This document shows, piece by piece, positions 8,325 through 13,945 of a stretch of 41,256 bases of DNA (position 1 is the stretch's first letter; every line of letters starts with the position of its first letter). The position numbers and the translations under genes are program-made. This stretch comes from Candidatus Crickella merdequi. Its GTDB lineage: Bacteria > Bacillota > Clostridia > Peptostreptococcales > Anaerovoracaceae. Below the pieces are notes generated by a model that worked only from the letters and a program-made list of their open reading frames with translations, ran no database searches and was not told the DNA's origin. Where the stretch lies: contig JAGHUT010000051.1 of NCBI GenBank assembly GCA_018064645.1, forward strand, positions 1 to 41,256. Direction: 5' to 3'.

Positions 8325-8355
8325 AAAAAAAGGGGATGCGCAATTGCACCCCCTT
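8325..8355 (-). terminator. Terminator or attenuator between permease and racemase
   Basis: On the minus strand a 10-bp stem (AAGGGG-GTGC with GCAT-CCCCTT, one G-T pair) closes a 6-base loop and leads into seven T. It lies 21 bases past the permease stop and 35 bases before the racemase start, so it either ends the permease transcript or tunes readthrough into the racemase gene. Confidence 0.8.
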
Positions 8356-8375
8356 GTCTTGTCATAAAACGTCTA

Positions 8376-9281
8376 TTATGCAGCCTTGTTATCCTTAATA
8401 GCGTCCTTAAGGAAGATAGCTCCTGTATAGAGTACAACGATAATAACCAGCCAGAGAAGCTTGTCAAGTGGCAGGCTCTTTACGAGGAAGTAAGCAATCA
8501 GTACACCTATTGTTCCAAGTACTGTTGTGTAAGCTGAAGCTACCATATCGTACTTCTTCTCCTTAACGAACTTAGGAACGTTACCAAATGCGAGCAGGAA
8601 TGCGCATCCACCCATCATGATTGGGAATGCAGCTCCAACATTCATACCCATGATAGCTACGAGAGCCATTGTAGGAGCGTAAGCTCCGATACCGATGTTC
8701 ATGAATGCTCCAAGTGCAACGCAAACGATTGTAGCGATGATCAGCTTAACGCCTGTAAGACCAAGTGCTGTTCCGAGTGCACCGAAAGGTCCGATACCCA
8801 GTGTTCTGATAGCCATGATGATACCAAGAGCGATAAGTCCAATGCCCATTCCAAGTCTGATCTTGTGAGCATCCCACTTTGTTACGAGTCCAGCTCCGAG
8901 GTTAGCTCCGAGAACCTGGCCAGCAACTAAGAGAACGAGTGTGAGAATATCAACCTCTACAAATCCGAAGAAGAGGAAAGCCTCGAGAAGTACTGGAACA
9001 GCAGCTCCAACGTTCAGTGTTCCAGGGATGAACTCATCCTTAACTGACTTTCTGAGCTTGAAAGCTGATGAAGCGATAGCATATGAACCGATACCCAGTG
9101 TATCAAAGAAGTAAGCAACGATTCCAACGATACCATTATAGATACCATACTTCTTCTCTGCAGCCCACTGTGCCTGACCTTCTTCTGTAGCAAGCTGTCC
9201 CTTGATACCCTTAACAATAACGAAAGCGGACCAAAGCATACCAACTACTGTAAGGCCCTTAAGAATTAATACAACATTCAT
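8376..9281 (-). CDS. TauE/SafE-family membrane permease
   Basis: This 301-aa integral membrane protein has about eight hydrophobic segments. Two internally similar halves each contain a Gly-rich membrane stretch: YFFDTLGIGSYAIASSAF early and GAFMNIGIGAYAPTMAL later. This is the duplicated layout of the TauE/SafE (TSUP) family, which exports sulfite or small organic anions. Here it is probably transcribed ahead of a racemase and opposite a LysR gene, close to the prd operon. Inferred role: import or export of an amino-acid fermentation metabolite. The ribosome site AGGAGG lies six bases before the ATG. Confidence 0.82.
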   Translation of the reverse strand: MNVVLILKGLTVVGMLWSAFVIVKGIKGQLATEEGQAQWAAEKKYGIYNGIVGIVAYFFDTLGIGSYAIASSAFKLRKSVKDEFIPGTLNVGAAVPVLLEAFLFFGFVEVDILTLVLLVAGQVLGANLGAGLVTKWDAHKIRLGMGIGLIALGIIMAIRTLGIGPFGALGTALGLTGVKLIIATIVCVALGAFMNIGIGAYAPTMALVAIMGMNVGAAFPIMMGGCAFLLAFGNVPKFVKEKKYDMVASAYTTVLGTIGVLIAYFLVKSLPLDKLLWLVIIVVLYTGAIFLKDAIKDNKAA

Positions 9282-9347
9282 AGATTAACCTCCTTTAAAT
9301 ATCAAATTGATAGTTCTTTCATTTGATAATTTATTGTCTATGTGATG

Positions 9348-9376
9348 ATTATATGTGTTATACTTCGTTAAGTAAA
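9348..9376 (-). promoter_or_regulatory. Probable promoter of the permease gene
   Basis: On the minus strand TTTACT (9371-9376) and TATAAT (9348-9353) are 17 bases apart. Transcription would start near 9341, about 60 bases before the permease ATG. The -35 is weak, consistent with activation by the neighbouring LysR protein. Confidence 0.55.
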
Positions 9377-9386
9377 GATTATTATT

Positions 9387-9403
9387 CTTAATTTTGCATT
9401 AAG
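9387..9403. promoter_or_regulatory. Candidate LysR-type operator
   Basis: The palindrome has arms CTTAAT and ATTAAG around TTTGC and contains the T-N11-A core of LysR-type binding sites. It is centred about 54 bases upstream of the predicted permease transcription start and about 34 bases before the lysR gene. That position suits activation of the permease and control of the regulator itself. Confidence 0.55.
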
Positions 9404-9428
9404 TTTTTCTGATTTAAGTGAGGTTGAT

Positions 9429-10292
9429 ATGCAAATTAATAAGTATCAGATTCTTCTCCAGATTGTTGACAATGGCAGCATCAAGAAAGCATCAGAAAGT
9501 CTGGGTTATACTCAGTCCGCTGTCAGCCAGGCTCTCAAATCTATAGAAGATGAATTCGGGATCAAGGTGCTTGTAAGGAAGAAAAACGGTATCAGACTGA
9601 CATCTGAGGGCGAGCAGATTATGCCGTATGTGCGTTCAATCTGCAATACCGAAAGCTACCTTCACCAGAAAATTGATTCCCTCAAAGGTGTATTCGCCGG
9701 CAATATTTCAATAGGTGCTTACCACAGTGTAGCAGCAACAATTCTCCCACAGATGATTAAGGAGTTTAACGAGCTGCATCCAAAGATCCGTTTTCACATT
9801 TACGAAGGAGACTTCTTTGATATCGAAGACTGGATTCACGATGGAAAAGTCGACTTTGGCTTTCTTTCAATAGATGAATTCAAGCAGTTTCAGACAATTC
9901 CGCTTGTTGAGGATCCAATGGTTGCAGTAGTATCTCCAGAATCAGTCGACGCCAGAAAAGAACTTTTTGATATCAATCTTTTCAATGATCGCGAGGTGAT
10001 CGCCCTAAACGAACATCGTGACCGTGAATTATTTCGAATCTTCCGCAACAATGGCATAAAGACTATTACCAAGTATGAAGTTGAAGAATACGAAACAGTA
10101 ATCGGAATGGTAGCCAACGGCTTAGGAATCGGACTGCTCCCTGCTATGTCGGTAAAAGATTCTGATAATGTCGTTTGTATTCCAACAGATCCATACTACT
10201 ACCGCAGAATCGGTATTGTTCTTAGAGATCTGGACAGAGCCCCAAGCGCAGTTCGCGCTTTTGTCGACTACGCCGAAAAAAGGTACCGTTGA
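9429..10292 (+). CDS. LysR-family transcriptional regulator
   Basis: This 287-aa protein has an N-terminal winged helix (residues 1-60) with the family signature SIKKASESLGYTQSAVSQALK, followed by an effector domain from about residue 90 (GNISIGAYHSVAATILPQM) typical of LysR proteins. The C-terminal VIGMVANGLGIGLLPAMSV fits the periplasmic-binding-protein-like fold. It is transcribed away from the TauE permease and racemase genes, which are its most likely targets. No sigma-54 activator of the PrdR type is present in the window. Its effector is unknown. Confidence 0.88.
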   Translation: MQINKYQILLQIVDNGSIKKASESLGYTQSAVSQALKSIEDEFGIKVLVRKKNGIRLTSEGEQIMPYVRSICNTESYLHQKIDSLKGVFAGNISIGAYHSVAATILPQMIKEFNELHPKIRFHIYEGDFFDIEDWIHDGKVDFGFLSIDEFKQFQTIPLVEDPMVAVVSPESVDARKELFDINLFNDREVIALNEHRDRELFRIFRNNGIKTITKYEVEEYETVIGMVANGLGIGLLPAMSVKDSDNVVCIPTDPYYYRRIGIVLRDLDRAPSAVRAFVDYAEKRYR

Positions 10293-10317
10293 CAAACATA
10301 TTATTGCGTTGTATAAT
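10289..10317 (+). promoter_or_regulatory. Consensus promoter of tRNA-Arg
   Basis: Perfect TTGACA (10289-10294) and perfect TATAAT (10312-10317) are spaced by 17 bases. The -35 box overlaps the stop codon of the lysR gene. Confidence 0.9.
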
Positions 10318-10318
10318 G

Positions 10319-10345
10319 ATTCGGTCGCTGGATTTGCGACCGAAT
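10319..10345 (+). repeat. Hairpin in the tRNA-Arg leader
   Basis: A perfect 10-bp inverted repeat (ATTCGGTCGC and GCGACCGAAT) has a 7-base loop, directly after the -10 box and 7 bases before the tRNA. It spans the expected transcription start. It has no following T run, so it is not an ordinary terminator. Confidence 0.6.
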
Positions 10346-10352
10346 TGAATAT

Positions 10353-10429
10353 GCGCCCGTAGCTCAATTGGATAGAGTGTCTGACTACGAATCAGAAGGT
10401 TCGGGGTTCGAGCCCCTGCGGGCGCACCA
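10353..10429 (+). tRNA. tRNA-Arg (anticodon ACG)
   Basis: A full cloverleaf can be drawn. The acceptor stem is GCGCCCG/CGGGCGC, the D arm has AGCTCAATTGGATAGAG, the anticodon stem TCTGA/TCAGA has ACG at 10387-10389, and the T arm has GGTTCGAGCC-type sequence. The CCA end is encoded. Anticodon ACG, with A34 normally converted to inosine, reads CGN arginine codons. It has its own consensus promoter and a terminator. Confidence 0.96.
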
Positions 10430-10432
10430 TAG

Positions 10433-10466
10433 AAAAGAGGATAACTTTCGTTATCCTCTTTTGTTT
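10433..10466 (+). terminator. Terminator of tRNA-Arg
   Basis: A 13-bp perfect stem (10433-10445 with 10450-10462) and a TTTC loop start 3 bases after the tRNA CCA end and run into a T-rich tail. It may also serve the convergent sfsA transcript, because the stem begins with AAAA. Confidence 0.9.
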
Positions 10467-10500
10467 TGTTCTTTCATATGGTTTGCTTATCTCTAAAGTT

Positions 10501-11208
10501 CTAGAAGCCGCATCTCACTTCCAGCTGCTTTTCCACTTCCAGGCTGCAAGGAGTCTCTTCGCACTCATATGCCAGCACTTCCACGCCTGCATCCTCCGCT
10601 CTTCTAAGAGCCTCACCGAAAGCAGGATGCGTCTCATCGTTAGGCACCATGTATTTCATATCGGACATCTGCACGATGAAAACGACCGCCGCCAGATATC
10701 CTTCGCCCCTGGCTTTAATCAATCCTTCGATGTGCTTAAGTCCCCTCTCTGTTGGCGCATCAGGGAAGGCACAAACCCCTTGGTTTTCGAGGGTAACACC
10801 TTTTACCTCTACAAAAGCCTTCTTTCCTGCATAGTCTTCCAGGTAAAAATCATATCGCGAGTCGCCATGTGTCACTTCTCTGCGAATCGTTGTTAGCTTG
10901 CCAATCCCTGGAATCTTTATTAACCCACCGGCAAGAGCCTCCTCGCACACTTTGTTGGGCGCCTGGGAGTCCATATTAATTAGAAGAGAACCCTTCTCCA
11001 CCGCAATAAGAGAATAGCGGAGTTTTCTTGTTCCCATGCGGCCAGCGAAATCTTCCAGATATACCGTGCAACCGGGAACAAGAAGTTCACGACATCGGCC
11101 GGTATTCCGGACATGGGAAGTGACAACCTCTCCATCGACGATAACCTTCGCAATGAAGCGGTTGGGACGCTCTACGAATTCAGCTTTGATAATCTGGTTA
11201 TAATGCAC
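10501..11208 (-). CDS. sfsA: SfsA, DNA-binding/nuclease-like protein
   Basis: This 235-aa protein matches the SfsA (sugar fermentation stimulation) family. It has an N-terminal OB-like part with RFIAKVIVDGEVVTSHVRNTGR and a C-terminal nuclease-like core with SRYDFYLED, FVEVKGVTLE and FPDAPTERGLKH. The Asp, Glu and Lys of these motifs are the family's presumed metal and catalytic residues. The start is GTG at 11208 behind GAGGATAAG. It lies last in a minus-strand run after the HD protein gene, 66 bases downstream of it. The cellular role of the family is poorly defined. Confidence 0.9.
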   Translation of the reverse strand: MHYNQIIKAEFVERPNRFIAKVIVDGEVVTSHVRNTGRCRELLVPGCTVYLEDFAGRMGTRKLRYSLIAVEKGSLLINMDSQAPNKVCEEALAGGLIKIPGIGKLTTIRREVTHGDSRYDFYLEDYAGKKAFVEVKGVTLENQGVCAFPDAPTERGLKHIEGLIKARGEGYLAAVVFIVQMSDMKYMVPNDETHPAFGEALRRAEDAGVEVLAYECEETPCSLEVEKQLEVRCGF

Positions 11209-11274
11209 TGCTGCTTATCCTCTCTAAAAGTAAAAGGCCGCATTTCGCGCGATCTTTCAGATTCTACAATTCAA

Positions 11275-11784
11275 TTACCCAAGAAGCTCATCGAAGGTCT
11301 TGCCAATCAGCTTCTCAAGTTCCTCGAAATACTCCCTTGTCTCTTCTGCAATCATCTTAATTCGCTGGATTCGCTCAGGAGTCATGCCCGGCTTCTGCAT
11401 GAGGTATGCCATACGCTCATCGATGCCGACATACTCATCTTCTTTGACTACTCTGTCAGCCATGCAGAGCACATCAAGCTCATCAATCTGGTCTACAGGG
11501 TTGAAAGCATGCCTCATGTGTCCCCTTACAAGCCTAGCCTCTCGCTCATATCCTCGTTCAACTAGAAATTCTGCTCCAACCTTCTCATGATCAGCAGCAG
11601 TTCTAGCCACGTCGTGAACATTGGCTGCTCCCTCAACAAGTTCAAGGTCCAGCTTGTATCCGACCTCGTTAAGCGCTTTCCCAATCTTTACCGCACACTC
11701 AGCAACTGCACTGCAGTGTCTTCTTACATGCATCGGTGTTCCGTATTCATCAAAAAACTTCTCCTGAAGCTTCTTATCAATCAT
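11275..11784 (-). CDS. HD-domain phosphohydrolase
   Basis: This 169-aa single-domain HD protein shows metal ligands at His19, His57-Asp58 (NVHDVART) and Asp110 (CMADRVV). The HD family hydrolyses phosphate esters of nucleotides or related compounds. The protein has no attached domain that would identify the substrate. It starts 10 bases after the metallo-beta-lactamase-fold gene stop and is probably co-transcribed with it. Confidence 0.8.
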   Translation of the reverse strand: MIDKKLQEKFFDEYGTPMHVRRHCSAVAECAVKIGKALNEVGYKLDLELVEGAANVHDVARTAADHEKVGAEFLVERGYEREARLVRGHMRHAFNPVDQIDELDVLCMADRVVKEDEYVGIDERMAYLMQKPGMTPERIQRIKMIAEETREYFEELEKLIGKTFDELLG

Positions 11785-11794
11785 CTCTTTGCCC

Positions 11795-12598
11795 CTATAA
11801 CTCGATTACTTCCAGATCTTCCGGCACCTCAATTCTGCCGCTGAAGAATTTCCTGCCCTCTTCTGTGTATAAGTTTTTTCTATTCTCTACATGATCATCC
11901 TCTGTGTGATACAGGAGAATGTTCTTTACACCCATTCGTTCTGCCAGCTCACAAGCATCCTTTGCTGTGGAGTGTGCAATTTCGTAAGGGTGATAAATAT
12001 CTCTTTCATCGTACAGGCAGAATGCCTCGTGCAGAAGCCATTCGCTGTCTCTTACATATTCTTCAGATGCCTCATAGTAAGGTTCGTCACCAAGGCAGGT
12101 AAGCTTCTTTCCTTCTTCCATCTCCATGGAAAAACCAAATTGGAGCACCTTGGCAGATCCTATATTAAAGAAGGTTGTCCTGTGTCCGATGACATCTCTC
12201 GATTCGCCGTCATCTACTGCGATAAGATGAATTTTTTTGCCGATAAAAGCCACCTCAACAGGACGAAGCAGCAGTTCCGAAACTGTTCTGACCTTCTCGA
12301 TCAGTTCTGCCGAAGAATAGATGTTGACCTCTCCTTCATATTCATCTTTGCACATGGCATACGCAATAACACGAATAATCCAGATGATGCCCATGAAATG
12401 GTCCACGTGCTGATGTGTAACGAAAATATCGTGAATATCAAGTGGATCAATTCCCGCTAAATCAAGATTGCGGAGAATGGTATTGCCACCTCCGCCATCT
12501 ACAAGAAATTTACGTCCATCATCACCTTCAATTACAAAACATGTATTGTAATATCTGGTCACCAGCGCATGGCCGGTTCCAAGCATAGTAATTTTCAT
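11795..12598 (-). CDS. Metallo-beta-lactamase-fold hydrolase, RNase Z-like
   Basis: This 267-aa protein has the motif THQHVDH (His62, His64, Asp66, His67) that binds two metals, the usual N-terminal LGTGHA and FLVDGG strands, and later HEAFC, AHSTAKDACELA and LLYHTEDD, which resemble RNase Z and its relatives. RNase Z trims the 3' end of tRNA precursors, but true RNase Z usually has HxHGDH and is about 300 residues, so this may be a paralogue with another phosphodiesterase or arylsulfatase-like activity. The neighbouring HD and SfsA genes hint at nucleic acid or nucleotide metabolism. Confidence 0.75.
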   Translation of the reverse strand: MKITMLGTGHALVTRYYNTCFVIEGDDGRKFLVDGGGGNTILRNLDLAGIDPLDIHDIFVTHQHVDHFMGIIWIIRVIAYAMCKDEYEGEVNIYSSAELIEKVRTVSELLLRPVEVAFIGKKIHLIAVDDGESRDVIGHRTTFFNIGSAKVLQFGFSMEMEEGKKLTCLGDEPYYEASEEYVRDSEWLLHEAFCLYDERDIYHPYEIAHSTAKDACELAERMGVKNILLYHTEDDHVENRKNLYTEEGRKFFSGRIEVPEDLEVIEL

Positions 12599-12601
12599 TC
12601 T

Positions 12602-13093
12602 TTAACCAGCCAGCATTCCGCCATCCTTAAGGATCTTCTTTGCCTTCCTGTAAGAAACGGTTACGCTGTTAACTTCCTTCTTATTTATATTGACTGTGTA
12701 TTTAGCACTTGCCGTCAGACCGCGACAGTTGTTCTTCATGCTGTACAGATAATATGCAGCAAGAGTCTCCATGCTTTCTGTTGCCTCATCGCCGGTGTAC
12801 TTGGCTTTGGCTGCTTTTACATCATCAGCTGTAACATTTGTAACAATTGTCATCTTGTTGCCATCTGCGCTGATTGACATTACAGTGTTGTCGTCTATCT
12901 CCATATTGCCGAACATGGCCTCTCCGCCCATATTCTCCATGTACTTCTCAATGCTTGGAGTGAGCTGGAAATATTTGTAGCCCCAGATAAAGGCGAACAC
13001 CACTGCCATTGTTCCAAAAATCAGAAGTGCAATAAGTCCGTTATTAGGGCGGCTCTGCTTGTTTGTCTTTGAAATGTGGTTATCTTTCTTCAT
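12602..13093 (-). CDS. Small membrane-anchored protein of unknown function
   Basis: This 163-aa protein has a Lys/Asn-rich cytoplasmic start, one membrane segment at about residues 20-42, and an extracytoplasmic part of about 120 residues. The outer part holds alternating strands such as NTVMSISADGNKMTIVTNV and KYTVNINKKEVNSVTVSY, somewhat like small DUF4854-type secreted domains, which I could not confirm. The start at 13093 has GGAGGG upstream; the open frame reaches further but without a ribosome site. It ends 3 bases before the metallo-beta-lactamase-fold gene, so they share an operon. Confidence 0.65.
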   Translation of the reverse strand: MKKDNHISKTNKQSRPNNGLIALLIFGTMAVVFAFIWGYKYFQLTPSIEKYMENMGGEAMFGNMEIDDNTVMSISADGNKMTIVTNVTADDVKAAKAKYTGDEATESMETLAAYYLYSMKNNCRGLTASAKYTVNINKKEVNSVTVSYRKAKKILKDGGMLAG

Positions 13094-13113
13094 TATTCTA
13101 CCCTCCACACTTG

Positions 13114-13141
13114 ATTGTACGCTAATAGTCCATATAGTCAA
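13114..13141 (-). promoter_or_regulatory. Promoter of the 163-aa membrane protein operon
   Basis: On the minus strand TTGACT and TACAAT are spaced by 16 bases, about 15-20 bases upstream of the start codon region at 13093. It lies in the 77-base gap behind the ANTAR regulator gene, so the downstream genes can be made independently of it. Confidence 0.6.
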
Positions 13142-13170
13142 GCGAAGTAATGCTCTTGTCTGTTGTCTTC

Positions 13171-13743
13171 CTACTCCTCGCAGAGAATCTCCGCAGCAAT
13201 CTCCGCCTTCGATACGCAAGCATCCATTGCTTTTACAGAAATATATACGTGAGCTTCATCTTCGGTCATATGTCTTGTGCGCATAAGATATTCTTTAGCT
13301 CTTCTGACCTGAAGAAGCTCCGCCTCGCCAGGCTCTCTGGCTCTACCTTTGCTCCGAAGCTGTTCGCGTGAGGACTCAAGCCAGCCGAATGCAATAGCAA
13401 GTATATCTGCCGACACTGGTTTAGGCAATATGTACACCCCGCTCTCCACAAGTCTTGCGTGCATCTCTCCGAAGTCCTGCCTGCGTGTGAACATCATGCA
13501 GATACAGTCTTTACGCTGACCGATTTCTCTTGCGAAGCTTATCGTCTTATCATCGTACGGGTATCTGTTGATTACGATAAAATCAAAGACTTTTTCCCGC
13601 ATCAGCCTGCCTGCTTCCGTCACGTCCCGGGCAATGGTCATTTCGTATTCCGAGGTCTTGGGAAGAAGGCTGCCAAATGATTCATTGAACTTCAAAGAGG
13701 ACGAAACAAGCAGCATTCTGTATGTACGCCCATTGTAGAACAT
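13171..13743 (-). CDS. ANTAR-domain antitermination regulator
   Basis: This 190-aa protein has an N-terminal receiver-like region (residues 1-120) and a C-terminal three-helix ANTAR domain, with RRAKEYLMRTRHMTEDEAH, an alanine-rich helix and AEIAAEIL. ANTAR proteins bind paired RNA stem-loops in leaders and prevent termination. The receiver appears degenerate: the strand that should end in the phosphorylated Asp reads DFIVINRYPYDD, with Asn at the expected position. So it may not be a phosphorylation switch. The start at 13743 is behind AAGGAGAG and a consensus promoter. Its target leaders are not evident, though pyrG downstream has a leader terminator. Confidence 0.85.
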   Translation of the reverse strand: MFYNGRTYRMLLVSSSLKFNESFGSLLPKTSEYEMTIARDVTEAGRLMREKVFDFIVINRYPYDDKTISFAREIGQRKDCICMMFTRRQDFGEMHARLVESGVYILPKPVSADILAIAFGWLESSREQLRSKGRAREPGEAELLQVRRAKEYLMRTRHMTEDEAHVYISVKAMDACVSKAEIAAEILCEE

Positions 13744-13781
13744 CGCACTCTCCTTCCATCTGAACACAACAATAATTATCA

Positions 13782-13809
13782 ATTATATTACGCTGTGTTT
13801 TTTTGTCAA
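13782..13809 (-). promoter_or_regulatory. Consensus promoter of the ANTAR regulator
   Basis: On the minus strand perfect TTGACA (13804-13809) and perfect TATAAT (13782-13787) are spaced by 16 bases. Transcription would start about 30 bases before the ATG at 13743. Confidence 0.8.
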
Positions 13810-13945
13810 ATCCTGTTGGTTTTTCAATGAATTTTAGAGATTTAGTACTTGTACTGTAATCGCGATTGTGATACATTTTTCTCAAAGTGGAAATTAGTAC
13901 ATATACGAGAAATGACACTATTTTCTTAGAAAGGAATTATTAAAG

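Noticed and set aside
8291-8467. N-terminal extension of the racemase gene
   Set aside because: It overlaps the permease gene and a terminator, its sequence is not family-like, and a ribosome site fits the internal start at 8290.
11891-12460. 189-aa plus-strand frame opposite the metallo-beta-lactamase-fold gene
   Set aside because: It is antisense to a protein with clear catalytic motifs and looks like a random Cys/Phe-rich translation.
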